A DNA stretch of 64,000 bases from Nectonema munidae (taxonomy: Eukaryota; Nematomorpha; Nectonematoida; Nectonematidae): NCBI GenBank assembly GCA_030549495.1, contig JAUIRK010001043.1:917040-981039 (forward strand), in the 5' to 3' direction. The notes under the pieces were generated by a model, which was given only the letters and a program-made list of their open reading frames with translations, searched no databases and was not told where the DNA came from. A program made the translations under genes and the position numbers. Positions 31,901 to 37,740 of this stretch are shown piece after piece. Each line of letters opens with the position of its first letter. Positions within the stretch are counted from its first letter, which is position 1.

Positions 31901-33189
31901 AAAGAACAAGTTTTTGATAACTCAAGGTTTTGGGTTTGATCCCGCGTCAAGCCTACTTTTTTCATATTTCGATACAAGTGGCGCAATTGTGCCTTCTCGA
32001 TGAAAACACCCCACTGTACATTTACTGCAGTAATCGAAAATTTGTTTTTTAATTTAAAATTGCTATTTCTGGCTTAACAATTTTTTATAGATTAACTATA
32101 AGATTTGTGCATAAAATAGCACATTTCATGAATCGGGCTATTTCAAAAATGGATTGTTATATATATATATACTATACAGATTACAGAAAATACACTATAT
32201 CACTTGCTCTGTTCTTTTTTTCTTTCTTAAACTCATATCCGAAAAATTTATAACTAACAATTCGTACCTGTACAACTCGTATCATTTTATTATATAATCT
32301 ATAAAGGAAATAATAATACTAAATAATGTCTAAGAAAATAGAATATTAATGAATTATTATTAATTGGAAAATATTGAAAACTTGATGCAGATTATATGTC
32401 ACATTTTTAATATCTTGTGCAACAAAATTTTTAAGAATAATCGTGAGTTTTCTTTTTCAATTGAATTTTATATACCTTATTTAGTCTATTTTGTCTTTTT
32501 GCAATTCTATATTTTTTTTAAATATCAAAAAAAGTTTAAATAAGAATGAGACATGTAAAAACTTTAAAAACAGCGCAAAATCAAAAATTTATTCAACTAA
32601 AATTGCGAAAAGACAAAATAGAATTGGAAAAGGACAAAGATAACATTGCAAGATATAACTAAAAAAGGTTTAATCATTTAAAGCAGACAATTTTCATTTC
32701 TTAGGAATCATAGTTACTATATTAATTACTTTATAAATGCTAAGGGACAACTGATCATGGATTTTTGTCCAACTACACATTTTCTGATATGAGTTTTAAG
32801 AGCATGCGTTATCACAGCGTAGAAATGTGCATTTTGGGATCGTGCTTCTTTATAACCCTTTGAGGACCAGTGGGTCACCAGTGACACAAGAAATGAAAAT
32901 CGTCTGTTTTGAATATATAAAATTCCATTGAAAAAGAAAGCAGACGAATTCTCTTCAAAATGTTGGTCCTCAAAGGGTTAATAAGGTTTCTAACAAACTT
33001 TGACTGCGTGTTTTGCTATTTTTCTAGAAGTACAAGTTATCATGCGCCAAACAGCACACCCTATTCTTCGAGCTATTACATTGCATGCTGAAATTTGAAG
33101 CTGAAAGCAGGATCAAGATGAAAGACGTTAGTCTGCATGCCTTTATGAGTGAAGCAAAGGCGCCCTCATCGCTACAAAAGACAGGTTGA
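4285..33189 (+). CDS. CLK: LAMMER/CLK-family dual-specificity protein kinase (multi-exon gene span)
   Basis: CLK/Doa kinases phosphorylate serine/arginine-rich splicing factors in the nucleus and so control splicing. Eleven exons join in compatible phases. They encode, in order: GDVL at the domain entry; an atypical glycine-loop region; FAVKIIKN with the ATP-binding lysine; the alpha-C glutamate in AAQFEVKLL; the hinge [27 protein letters not shown]; the catalytic loop IHTDLKPEN, with the HTDLKPEN form typical of LAMMER kinases; LIDFGSA; the activation-segment end [16 protein letters not shown]; and the family signature [10 protein letters not shown]. The C-lobe end is [14 protein letters not shown]. 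One short exon (about 11 residues before FLHDN) was not found between 14846 and 19775. The N-terminal SR-rich region is also not seen. Catalytic lysine, HxD, DFG and APE-type (SPE) residues are present, so an active enzyme is likely. Odd points are the loss of the GxGxxG pattern and FEAESRI where YDPxxRI is usual. Confidence 0.9.
4490..4700. mobile_element. Two adjoining decayed TTAA-type MITE copies
   Basis: TTAACCCTTTGAGGAT at 4590 is the left end of the family seen complete at 32851-32981. It is followed by the same internal phrases (CAATTGAAAAGGAAAGCAGAC and TTCAAAATTTTGGTC). The bases before it (GTCCGTTTT...TTGAAAAAGATC...CGGTCTTAACG) look like the right half of another diverged copy. 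The right end of the second copy is lost. Confidence 0.5.
4940..5100. repeat. Dispersed repeat, copy 1 (pair with 7080-7270)
   Basis: GAGAAAAATTGAACCATTAA followed by GCCAGTATATGCAAAC and a run near ACCATAAATAATAC is repeated as GGAAAATTAAATTATTGA, GCCAGTATGCAGAC and GGCAATAATTGGTAC at 7191-7245. The GGACCA phrases and the TTCTCAAACT start at 7084 suggest non-autonomous hAT copies. No gene lies in 5100-7070, where nothing else beyond the telomere-like patch was recognised. Confidence 0.4.
6155..6320. repeat. Degenerate telomere-like TTAGGG patch
   Basis: GTTAGGGTTAGTG at 6169 is followed by variants (GTTAGTATTAGAGTTAGTG). The opposite orientation follows at 6293-6314 (CTAACCCTGACCCTAACCC). 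It is a short degenerate interstitial tract in both orientations. It is too short and imperfect to call a telomere. Confidence 0.5.
7080..7270. repeat. Dispersed repeat, copy 2 (pair with 4940-5100)
   Basis: Begins TTCTCAAACTCCGGCCACATGG and contains the phrases shared with 4985-5095. The start resembles hAT termini of the TTCTCAA type seen at 3094. No coding sequence is recognised. Confidence 0.4.
7615..7862 (+). repeat. Minisatellite of ~33-45 bp units (about seven copies)
   Basis: The unit carries CCTAGAATCACGG, then GTACCAATGATCTTTAA, repeated about seven times with gradual divergence. The later units are the most alike and the last lose the GTAC phrase. It lies in the first recovered intron of the kinase gene and does not form a long reading frame. 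Confidence 0.8.
8540..9525 (-). repeat. Right arm of inverted ~150-bp tandem repeat family
   Basis: The phrase TTGGTATAAAAACATATATT and its variants recur at about 8560, 8715, 8815, 8970 and 9125, a spacing near 153 bp apart from one shorter step. Each is paired with a GAGTCCAGAAAT-like phrase. Read on the - strand the monomers match the array at 835-1450, including CATGTCAAAAACTGTCAATC at its outer end. The two arms enclose the kinase exon at 4285-4415, so they are unlikely to be the ends of one simple transposon. Confidence 0.65.
9748..9828 (+). CDS. CLK: CLK kinase exon: subdomain I (atypical glycine loop)
   Basis: The acceptor is TTTATTATAG and the donor AGC|GTAAGT is a full consensus. 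The frame gives [20 protein letters not shown] and TGPNEQA. It enters in phase 2 from the exon ending 4415 and leaves in phase 2 into the exon at 11273, where GC+A completes an alanine before [10 protein letters not shown]. By position this is the glycine-loop exon, but the GxGxxG pattern is absent; only a lone KG and a following TFV..C resemble LGxGTFGxVxxC. Either the loop has changed or the true exon differs slightly. Confidence 0.55.
10449..10590. mobile_element. TTAA-flanked MITE
   Basis: TTAAAACCCTTTCGTGA at the left is mirrored by TCACGAAAGGGTTTTAA at the right. Internal GCAGAAG and GCAGACAAAG motifs and a near-palindromic TATCATATATGATA are present. TTAA borders with CCC-rich ends fit piggyBac-type MITEs. 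Its right TTAA is shared with the next MITE. Confidence 0.75.
10587..10723. mobile_element. TTAA-flanked MITE, abutting the previous one
   Basis: TTAACCCATTTACGACC is mirrored by GGTCTTAAATGGGTTAA. It contains a palindrome TTCCTATTTTGGAA and three TCGTCTGC motifs (the first at 10639-10646). A nearly identical copy lies at 51936-52073 in the SLC6 gene, which points to recent movement. Confidence 0.85.
11273..11386 (+). CDS. CLK: CLK kinase exon: VAVK lysine and alpha-C helix
   Basis: The acceptor is ATAATTTTAG and the donor AGAA|GTAAAA. The frame reads [20 protein letters not shown], then [25 protein letters not shown] is subdomain II with the ATP-anchoring lysine. The glutamate in FEVKLL is the alpha-C partner. 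CLKs carry a similar VAVKIVKN...EIxVLExLN block. Phase 2 at the end joins AA to G at 12010 as a lysine. Confidence 0.9.
12010..12100 (+). CDS. CLK: CLK kinase exon: hinge region
   Basis: The acceptor is AATTTGTTTAG and the donor ATG|GTGAGC. The frame gives [20 protein letters not shown] and [10 protein letters not shown]. CLKs have 'RCVxMLxWFxxHGHxCIVFELLGLSTYDF' here; the hinge GLxTYE is a LAMMER feature. It ends in phase 0, which suits the exon at 14803. Confidence 0.93.
12489..12719 (-). CDS. Unassigned acidic ORF, possibly a transposon N-terminus
   Basis: A 76-codon open frame starts [14 protein letters not shown] and is rich in D, E, N and S ([20 protein letters not shown]), ending in a basic stretch [14 protein letters not shown]. 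Acidic, low-complexity beginnings of this sort occur in piggyBac-like proteins, but no family motif is visible. It lies antisense inside a kinase intron. It may be chance. Confidence 0.25.
   Translation of the reverse strand: MFCGFVFQNQYVSNVDSDSHDNVNENNDEINKRRKDSDEEIEHLIEFNLVDESVDALDECTSRRIRRQIGVKRKRF
12969..13078. mobile_element. TTAA-flanked MITE
   Basis: Left end TTAACCCATTCAGACACA; right end CCTGAAAGGGTTAA. Internal CATTGAGAAAGAATGCAGTC matches the CATTGAAAAAGAAAGCAGAC phrase of the family at 32851-32981. It is a diverged member of the piggyBac-type MITE group. Confidence 0.65.
13335..13451. mobile_element. TTAA-type MITE
   Basis: Left end TTAACCCATTTTGGATTA; right end AACTAAAATGGGTTAT, with TTAT in place of one TTAA. 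An internal palindromic GTTCCTGTAGAGAGGAAC is like the GTTCC...GGAAC of the 10587 element. Confidence 0.55.
13716..14300 (-). mobile_element. LINE 3' fragment (CR1/L2-like C-terminal region)
   Basis: On the - strand the reading runs through [50 protein letters not shown] and [20 protein letters not shown]. This is the C-terminal block that follows the reverse transcriptase in many non-LTR elements (RLxxLNLPSLxYRRxRGDMI...FF..R....WNSLP..VV...SVN.FK..LD). The 3' side ends in ATGTTATGTTATGTTA (on the - strand), the same tail as at 28467-28483. It is 5'-truncated. Confidence 0.8.
14803..14845 (+). CDS. CLK: CLK kinase micro-exon: [12 protein letters not shown]
   Basis: Acceptor ATCTTTGCTTAG and donor AAAG|GTATTT bound 43 bp encoding [14 protein letters not shown]. 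CLKs have 'KENGFLPFRLDHIR' directly after the GLSTYDF hinge, so order and spacing are right. Phase 0 in matches the previous exon; one base is left over at the end. The next exon, about 33 bp for the rest of the helix, was not located. Confidence 0.85.
16150..16930. repeat. Homopolymer-dominated low-complexity stretch, possibly a sequence artefact
   Basis: Long runs of T, G, A and C follow one another, such as a G run at 16272-16293, a T run at 16329-16365 and A runs at 16802-16877, with fragments of (TC)n and (TG)n. No ordinary repeat unit explains it. Uniform single-base runs of this kind are typical of poor consensus quality or gap filling. It sits in the intron where the missing kinase exon should be. 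Confidence 0.6.
17036..18545 (+). pseudogene. hAT transposase relic, ZMYM1-like
   Basis: The frame begins with [18 protein letters not shown], the 'TRWxxRxxA' block of ZMYM1/TTF-type hAT transposases. It goes on through LVFWEP-like sequence, [20 protein letters not shown] and [13 protein letters not shown]. The C-terminal dimerisation domain follows at 18095-18297: [36 protein letters not shown], with the usual AERSFS motif missing. The frame shifts near 17260 and again around 18020, and a MITE is inserted at 17680-17957. A terminus-like CCGCACGGGGCGG and CAGTGGCGTAGG, read on the - strand at 18505-18542, probably marks the right end. Broken and not functional. Confidence 0.85.
17680..17957. 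mobile_element. GC-rich MITE nested in the hAT gene
   Basis: Ends are CAGGGCCGGCCCTAG and, in complement, CAGGGCCGGCCTTAGG, so the inverted repeats are about 14 bp and further GGGGCCC blocks lie inside. The flanking octamers ACAAAATT (17672-17679) and ACGACATT (17958-17965) agree at 6 of 8 positions, as expected for an aged hAT target duplication. Its GC content is far above the neighbourhood. It interrupts the transposase codons after NEDYDKI; the downstream [15 protein letters not shown] continues the host element's frame. Confidence 0.85.
19259..19425. repeat. Inverted repeat with ~20-bp internal repeats
   Basis: TTTTACTTCAAAATTGG and CTAAATTGTCC at 19259-19290 are complementary to GGCAATTTAGAAC and TTTAGAAGTAAAA at 19385-19425. 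Between them AATTAGAACTTAAAAAAG-like units repeat. A related hairpin with TTTTGTC/GACAAAA phrases lies at 32485-32640. Confidence 0.5.
19776..19846 (+). CDS. CLK: CLK kinase exon: catalytic loop HTDLKPEN
   Basis: Acceptor TATTTTTTAG; donor CACCAA|GTATTA. The frame gives [20 protein letters not shown] and [11 protein letters not shown], with threonine before the aspartate, is the hallmark catalytic loop of LAMMER kinases. Two bases at the start finish a codon from the unlocated upstream exon. It ends in phase 0. Confidence 0.95.
20255..20870 (-). pseudogene. Relic of repeated invertebrate gene family X (C-terminal half)
   Basis: Two open stretches read [20 protein letters not shown] with [20 protein letters not shown], then [20 protein letters not shown] with [20 protein letters not shown] and [14 protein letters not shown]. 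These align with the end of the family seen at 26020-27530 ([20 protein letters not shown] and [13 protein letters not shown]). I recall this as a multi-copy family of uncharacterised proteins in invertebrate genomes, very likely transposon-encoded. Its class is not known to me. The copy is broken. Confidence 0.65.
21000..21665 (+). mobile_element. LINE 3' fragment (RTE/craft-like reverse transcriptase C-terminus)
   Basis: The reading starts [20 protein letters not shown], then [17 protein letters not shown], and later [18 protein letters not shown] with [18 protein letters not shown]. This is the classic end of RTE-like non-LTR ORFs ('EEFKYLG...EVxxRIxxAW...RLRWFGHVxRR...GRPKxRW'). Many stops and frame changes separate the blocks. 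The 3' end has CTCATAAAATTGAATATTAT and a TTA-rich tail near 21650, like the end at 49995-50035. Confidence 0.85.
22485..22617 (+). CDS. CLK: CLK kinase exon: DFG and activation segment
   Basis: Acceptor TTCATATTTTAG and donor CCTAG|GTTTAT. The frame gives [36 protein letters not shown] and [14 protein letters not shown] is the DFG metal-binding motif; the activation segment ends in SPE, equivalent to APE. CLKs have '[36 protein letters not shown]' at this position. It leaves one base, G, which joins AA at 28707 to make glutamate. Confidence 0.96.
23505..25541 (+). mobile_element. Complete-ended hAT transposon (P52rIPK/ZMYM-like) with 8-bp target duplication
   Basis: The element proper is 23513-25533 (2021 bp). 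Both ends read CAGTGGCGGATCCA, 14 bp perfect, and the flanks carry identical octamers ATTTATTC at 23505-23512 and 25534-25541. Inside, on the + strand, come [60 protein letters not shown] and the dimerisation domain [18 protein letters not shown] (24788-24840). After a frame change comes [20 protein letters not shown], with a stop at about 24982. The start of the transposase is missing and there are at least three breaks, so it is dead, but the ends look recent. It lies in the kinase intron 22617-28707. Confidence 0.93.
25255..25390. repeat. 15-bp minisatellite inside the hAT element
   Basis: About nine units of TCGGGCAATTGTCWK-like sequence run head to tail. On the - strand the frame is open and gives repeats such as [20 protein letters not shown]. 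It lies between the hAT stop codon and the right terminus and so belongs to the element. Confidence 0.85.
26020..27530 (+). pseudogene. Repeated invertebrate gene family X, nearly full-length relic
   Basis: The reading opens with [17 protein letters not shown], a Cys-rich start, then [40 protein letters not shown] and CYFCKIN. It goes on with ALN-like [20 protein letters not shown] with AVLLHN-type sequence (CVLLHNCN). It ends with [20 protein letters not shown] and [18 protein letters not shown]. The paired C-x-x-C motifs suggest zinc binding. I recall this family as multi-copy and uncharacterised in invertebrates. A transposon origin is likely but the class is unknown. The copy is broken in several places. 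A second, more diverged copy is at 20255-20870. Confidence 0.75.
28160..28484 (+). mobile_element. LINE 3' fragment, same family as 13716-14300
   Basis: [36 protein letters not shown] and [12 protein letters not shown], ending at the stop at 28381-28383, is the C-terminal block of a CR1/L2-like non-LTR ORF. About 80 bp of 3' UTR and a TATGTTATGTTATGTTA tail follow. The shared tail shows both fragments are 3' ends of one LINE family. Confidence 0.8.
28707..28789 (+). CDS. CLK: CLK kinase exon: subdomain IX (DIWSLG)
   Basis: Acceptor TTTTCAAACTTTAG and donor TTCAAA|GTATTT. With the G from the previous exon it gives [20 protein letters not shown] and YFGDQLFK. CLKs have '[27 protein letters not shown]'. 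The aspartate of DIWSLG stabilises the catalytic loop. It ends in phase 0. Confidence 0.96.
28888..28917. repeat. A-run followed by (TA)n microsatellite
   Basis: A run of A from about 28888 is followed by twelve or so TA units. It lies in a kinase intron. Confidence 0.8.
29511..29590 (+). CDS. CLK: CLK kinase exon: EHLAMMER signature
   Basis: Acceptor TTGAACTTTTTTGCAG; donor TCAAG|GTTTTC. The frame gives [20 protein letters not shown] and [17 protein letters not shown] is the defining LAMMER motif of this kinase family. It ends in phase 2. Confidence 0.97.
30233..30320 (+). CDS. CLK: CLK kinase exon: subdomain X region
   Basis: Acceptor ATATTATTTCAG; donor CTCTCC|GTACAT. AG from the previous exon plus C gives serine, then [20 protein letters not shown] and KRKYCKPLS. 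The CKPL motif matches 'SRRCKPLKEFM' of CLKs. It ends in phase 0, which suits the last exon. Confidence 0.85.
30375..30575 (-). mobile_element. tRNA-derived SINE with GGGCATCCGG body
   Basis: On the - strand the head GGGTAGCGCGTACTGGCATGG leads through an A-box-like TGGCATGGTCGTAGA to a strong B box GGGTTCGATTCCC and GATGTACCC, like a tRNA pseudogene. The body has GGGAAGGGCATCCGGTTAAA, a phrase like the conserved central domain of several invertebrate and vertebrate SINEs. It differs from the SINE family at 3560, 31915 and 51165. Confidence 0.8.
31399..31515. mobile_element. TTAA-type MITE, right end worn
   Basis: TTAACCTTTTGAGGACC starts the copy. Internal AAATTCCATTGAAAAAGAAA and GCTGACGA phrases are shared with 32851-32981. 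The right end keeps TCTGGTCGTAA but not the terminal TTAA. Confidence 0.6.
31915..31990 (+). mobile_element. tRNA-like SINE, copy 2
   Basis: ATAACTCAAGGTTTTGGGTT, then GATCCCGCG and AAGCCTACTTTTTTC and TCGATACAAGTGGCGC match copy 1 at 3560-3668 in opposite orientation. The 5' part is missing. Confidence 0.6.
32485..32640. repeat. Hairpin-forming inverted repeat
   Basis: CTATTTTGTCTTTTTGCAAT at about 32488 is complementary to ATTGCGAAAAGACAAAATAG near 32603. Related TTCTATTTTGTC phrases occur at 23434-23473. No coding content. Confidence 0.6.
32851..32981. mobile_element. TTAA-type MITE, complete copy
   Basis: AACCCTTTGAGGACCA at the left is mirrored by TGGTCCTCAAAGGGTTAA at the right. It holds CACCAGTGACAC, ATCGTCTGTTTT and GCAGACGA (32940-32947). 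TTAA with CCC ends is typical of piggyBac-mobilised MITEs. It lies in the last kinase intron, 47 bp before the final exon. Confidence 0.8.
33028..33189 (+). CDS. CLK: CLK kinase last exon: C-lobe end and stop
   Basis: Acceptor GCTATTTTTCTAG. The frame reads [40 protein letters not shown] and [13 protein letters not shown], then TGA. CLKs have '[30 protein letters not shown]', so length and order agree. The R of ESRI is the conserved subdomain XI arginine, but the usual YDP is FEA. An AATAAA lies 254 bp downstream. Confidence 0.88.
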   Translation, partial: KYKLSCAKQHTLFFELLHCMLKFEAESRIKMKDVSLHAFMSEAKAPSSLQKTG

Positions 33190-33347
33190 CGCAGCATCTC
33201 AATCCCTCCATTTGATTTTCACGTGTTCCGATTTTCTCTAGTCCTTCGCGTTTCACAGATTTTCCTCTTCCTGCACAAAGATATTGTGCTTCACTTTGTG
33301 TTTTATCTTTTAAAAGCACTCCAATGCAAAATGTCTTCATGTCTCAT

Positions 33348-33383
33348 AGGGTGGGTGTGTGTGCGTGCGTGTGTGTGTGTGTG
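33348..33383. repeat. (TG)n microsatellite
   Basis: Mixed TG/CG dinucleotides run from about 33350 to 33383, in the presumed 3' UTR of the kinase. Confidence 0.9.
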
Positions 33384-33442
33384 TGAATGCATAGTGCGTA
33401 CATTGTTTTTAAAGTTTTGTAAAAGTCTAAGGGTTTTTTGCA

Positions 33443-33448
33443 AATAAA
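33443..33448 (+). terminator. Candidate polyadenylation signal of the kinase gene
   Basis: First AATAAA after the kinase stop at 33189. Such hexamers are common in AT-rich DNA, so the assignment is tentative. Confidence 0.45.
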
Positions 33449-33933
33449 CCATAATTTATTTACTTTTACGATGTAGCGAATTCGCTTATTCACTAGGAAT
33501 AGTGAAAAAAGTGGTACAAATCGGGAAAACCCGATCTAAATCTGTAAACTAAGAAACTTGGTGGCTGTTTCAGGATCCAAGCTTACACCTCAAATTCATA
33601 ATTAAGTCGCGACTCAACTTATGATGCAGATTTTAGAATTTTGCGTATACAACTTCTGACATTTAAAAATAATATTAACAAAATTAATTAATTTTTAAAA
33701 CCAAGTTTAGTTGAAGGTAAATACAAAACAACATTTTTCAGCATACGCATAAAAATATGGCAAAAACTTAATTTTTGTTAATGATAAATACGCTTTTAAT
33801 CAAATTTATCTGATGAAACAAACTCCACGCAATAAATGTCGCTCTTTTAAACTTTTAGAGTAGAACTTTTAACCTTCGTGATTCATTTTTTAATTTTATA
33901 TAATACTAAAATAGCTACCTATTTTATTATTTT

Positions 33934-34734
33934 GTTATAATCAGAGCGAGGAAAAATTGACCCAAAAAATTGGAAAAGATTGACTTACTCAGAGAAAAAA
34001 TGGACTTTATTGACTTTTTAAAGTTTCATTGAATTGAACAACTATGAACACTTTAGAGAAAGTATTGAAAATTATTTCAAAGAATCCATGACTTTGTAAT
34101 GCAACAACATATAATTAATGACATTTTCTGATTTAAAATTCGGTCATTTTCTAGCAGTTTTTTCAGTTTAGAAAAAGATCTTTCTACATCTAAAGTTAAA
34201 ACTTGACAATTTTGTAATTTGGGATAAGTACTGCGAGAGATTTGAGAGTTTTCCATATTCATGATTTTATTAATTTCATTTTATTTGAATCATTTTCAAG
34301 ATAACTTTTAACGCCACATTCGTCTTAAATGAAATAATGTTGAAACAAGTAAAAGCATCTTCGACTGAAAAAGTGTCTATATTGATTTTTCCGACTAAAT
34401 CAATGAATCGTGAATATTCTCTGATTATTATTGTTAGCAAGTTTTGACACAGATTTTTATTAGATGAAAAAAAGTCGGACTGTGGAAGTGTTGATATAAA
34501 GAAGAAATCTTGTATGTATCGCTTGTAACAATTTTAGGCACATTGAATCAAAAAGTGTTAAATGTAAAAATTGACTTTATTGACCTAAACTCGAAAAATT
34601 GACTTTGATTGACTTAAAAATTTGAAATTAGTTCAATAATTTTTAGACTAAACAAGTAAAGATCTTCTTCAAAGAGTTTTGCTAAACGGAAATAAAAGTT
34701 GACTTTATTGACTTTTACTCGCCCTGGTTATAAT
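33934..34734 (-). mobile_element. Deleted hAT element with perfect 8-bp target duplication
   Basis: The element is 33942-34726 (785 bp). Ends read CAGAGCGAGGAAAAATTGAC and, in complement, CAGGGCGAGTAAAAGTCAAT. Identical octamers GTTATAAT flank it at 33934-33941 and 34727-34734. The - strand encodes the hAT dimerisation block QVLTLDVERSFSKLKKLLEN and DRILNQKMS at 34085-34200. The rest of the transposase is gone. Many TTGACTTTATTGAC phrases repeat near both ends. Confidence 0.9.
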
Positions 34735-35314
34735 AAAAGCTATCCTATAAAAAGTGGGACATTTGTTAAAAAGACGGTTAAATTAAATGAAAAAAAAGTT
34801 ACGTCTGGTCAGCCTGCTTAAAAGGCACTCATAAAGGAAAAACAACGCAATTTACTCGCTAAATAAGTAATTGTTTTAGGGGGCAGTTGTCGTAGGTGAA
34901 TTTTTTTTATAGTTTTCAAAAATATTATAAAAGAATAGATTGGATAAAATAGATTTTAAATATTGATTCTAAGACTTTACCTTAAAACAAGATAAGTAAT
35001 ATCGAAAATGTACTTAGAAGACAAACAAGTATAAATACTATAGAAGAGTTATATGATTCAGAAAATTGAAAATTATTGGTTTAAGCTTTAAACATAGTTC
35101 ACACGACGACACTTTACTCCGTATCGTTAAAGGCTGCAATTTAAAAAAATTATTGCCAATTTTTTAACTGTTAAGAAACAACATATACATTTTTAAATGT
35201 TTAATGTTATTCTACTTCAGGTACAAAGGTTTGCTTTAGTTCTCATTTTTTTAGTTCAAAACACGTTTTGTTTTATAAATTAAAGAAACAAAGTTAATTC
35301 AATCAAAAGAAAAC

Positions 35315-36825
35315 CTCTACAGTGTCGTTTATTTCAAGCTCAGTGTGAGGTTGATAAAGAACTTTTGTTTTATAATAATGTTCGTTAGCTCACTAAAACA
35401 AAGTTTTTAGAAAGGTTTTTACTGCTTATCAACGATGTTAAATTTTTTCTGAGTGAGAAAGAAGACTACCATCATAAACTTTTTGGAAAAGAGTGGGTTC
35501 TAAATTTGAGATTTTTGGAAATTGAACGATTTCAAATTACAACTTCAGGGTGGAAATAAACATATAATCGATATGTTGAGCACTGTTACAAGCTTTCAAG
35601 GCTACTTAGTTTTATTAAAGGAAAACATAAAAAATTATGAATTGAAACATTTTCCACACTTACAAAAGTTTTTCGAAAATAAAAATTCTTTACTTTGTTA
35701 CGACTTCGATAGATTTTATTCATAGATTTTGTGAATTTTTCAAAGTTGAAGATGTTTTATCTTTCATCAGCAATCCATATCAAAAAGATGTGATAATTTC
35801 AGATATTTCATCTAAAAATTTTTATCTATTCAATATAAATCAACCTGATGTAGAAGTTGAAATAATAAAATTGCAAAATAATATCGAAATAAAAGCAAAC
35901 TTTTCTCATCAAGTCTGGGAAAAATCATACGAAGATTTTCCATTGTGTGGCACAAAAATTCCTATCTTGTTTTTGTTCAATATATTTATGTGAATCTGCA
36001 TTTTCAAGCATGAATAATATTAAAAATCAATTTAGAAATCAAATTTCAGATGATCATTTGGATGACTGTCTTCGTTTGTCAACTTCATCATTAGAGCCTG
36101 ATTTTGAAAAAATTGCAAAATTTAAGCAGTGTCAAGCTTCGCATTAATTTTTCAATTAGTTATGCAGCATATTTTTAATATTTTATTCAAAACGTTGTTT
36201 CTATTAAATTTTTATAAACTTTTTTTTTCATTTTTTTAAATTTTTTCATTATACTCGAAAAAAATACTTAGGTACTTTCCTGTTATCGCCCCACCACAAT
36301 GTGGAACTAATCGAGAGATGCTATCTGGATATTTAGCTGAGTTTCTTTGGCATCATTCATCTTCGATTATATATGGTGGTAATATGTTTGATGCGATTCT
36401 TTTTGATATGGTTGAATTTTATCCACCTACAGATTAAAAGATTTTTCACTTGTTTTTTTTAATACATTTGTATACTTTAATACATGTTTTATAACATTTT
36501 GGGGTAGTGGGGCGATAACAGGAAAGTACCAATACTTTTCTTATATATTTCAAAAAATATATTTCGTCTTCTAATGTGTTTTGAGAGGGAGGGGGAAGCC
36601 CCAGTAACTTAGAATTTTTTAAACTGTCATAATATATCATGGTTTTTCTTAAAATTAAAAAAAAATTTCCCCCCAAAAATTTTGAAAATAAAAATCCCCT
36701 CCCCTCCCCATAATTTTGAAAATGTGCGCCCCTGTTTAATATTTGAGGTCAATCTTATTAGAAGCGAATCGAAAAAAGACGATCATTAAAAAAAAAGGTT
36801 GGGCACCCCTGCACTAGGCCATCTG
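35315..36825 (+). pseudogene. hAT transposase relic, FAM200/ZBED5/GTF2IRD2-like
   Basis: Blocks in order match this family's C-terminal half: LNLRFLEIE..NDFKLQLQGG and NKHIIDMLSTVTSFQGYLVL, then HFPHLQKFF, then VEVEIIKLQNNIEIKANFSH, and the dimerisation end ESAFSSMNNIKNQFRNQISD and DHLDDCLRLSTSSLEPDFEK with a final ASH. The family pattern is 'CExxFSxMNxIKxxxRxxLTDxHLxxCLRxATSS'. Frame changes and stops separate the blocks (for example stops near 35723 and 35991). A Merlin-derived MITE is inserted downstream at 36271-36530. A terminus-like GGTTGGGCACCCCTGCA at 36804-36820 probably marks the right end. The left end was not found. Confidence 0.85.
36271..36530 (+). mobile_element. Merlin-derived MITE, short form
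   Basis: Ends GGTACTTTCCTGTTATCGCC and its complement bound 260 bp. Flanks AATACTTA and AATACTTT agree at 7 of 8. The interior keeps [14 protein letters not shown] with [20 protein letters not shown], the end of a Merlin/ISXO2-type transposase, but lacks the part before it that the copy at 54179-54655 retains. Confidence 0.9.
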
Positions 36826-37460
36826 TGTTTTAATAATCTTTCAATTTATATCTATTCATCTTTGCTTTATATTCTTTGTTTATATTTTTTTATCTTTCCT
36901 ATAAAACTTAGATCACTCTTTGAAAGTTGAGTCGTTTGAAAATTATGTTTGTTTTTATAATAAAAAATTTGATTCTTGAGTTTTTCGACTTATTTTATAT
37001 TCCCATTTAATCTAATAGCAAAATTCGTCAAAAGAATTATTTTTAATGTAAATGCTATTGATTTTTCCAATTTTTCTGAAATTTAATTGTCTAAATAAAA
37101 TTGATTAAAATCTAATCTCAATTTTTAGTAAAAAGTAATGTCTTTTAAAATAAAATTCCAGATCCTCTCAAAGATCTTTCAATCATATGGGATTTTGTTC
37201 GTACATTTTTGACTATTTATATTATCTTCACATGCCCAAGAAAAGAATTTTCCTGCATAACTGAAGATATGAAGATTTCAGAATGGGGAATCGAAGTATT
37301 AGAAGCGAATCAAAGTTTGTCCTTGGTTTAATACGTGCTTAGCGAAAGTAGAGTTCAGTGTTTATAAAATTGTATACATTCTCCTGCAAAATAAAGATGA
37401 TTTAAAGACTAAAATTTTATTCATACAAAAATTCTCTTATGATTTTGCATACCGTTATCC

Positions 37461-37466
37461 TTTATT
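37461..37466 (-). terminator. Candidate polyadenylation signal of the SLC6 gene
   Basis: AATAAA on the - strand about 80 bp beyond the SLC6 stop codon at 37547-37549. Position and spacing are good for a short 3' UTR. Confidence 0.55.
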
Positions 37467-37546
37467 AAAATTCAATTGTATTTACATATGGTAGCCAATC
37501 CTCATATGATCCATTTAAAGATACTTTGAACAACTCTTGACTCGTA

Positions 37547-37740
37547 TCAAAGCTTCACACCATTTTTCGCCGATAAAGATTCTTCATTCATTTCTTTTCT
37601 CACCTTGTGCCACTTCGGATTTTCTTTGAAAGCCTCTTTGAAGTTTTTAACACTTAATTCGTGTTCTTTAAAAAACTTGATTAAGTAGTACACAAGCCCA
37701 AACAGAATGAAGATGACTAAATTAAAAAGAAATTTCATTA
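37547..37740 (-). CDS. SLC6 last exon: TM12 and C-terminal tail
   Basis: Acceptor TTTGATGTCAG. The frame gives [20 protein letters not shown], a membrane segment, then [20 protein letters not shown] and [15 protein letters not shown], ending GVKL and TGA. The basic 'F+xxFK..P.W..' tail resembles the end of many SLC6 proteins. The acceptor has a weak pyrimidine tract, but the phase fits. Confidence 0.75.

Noticed and set aside
37160-37340. Possible last kinase exon (reading FDYLYYLHMPKKRI)
   Set aside because: It resembles 'FDLIxxMLxxDPxKRI' by chance, but the phase does not fit the exon ending at 30320, and the exon at 33028-33189 fits both phase and motif.
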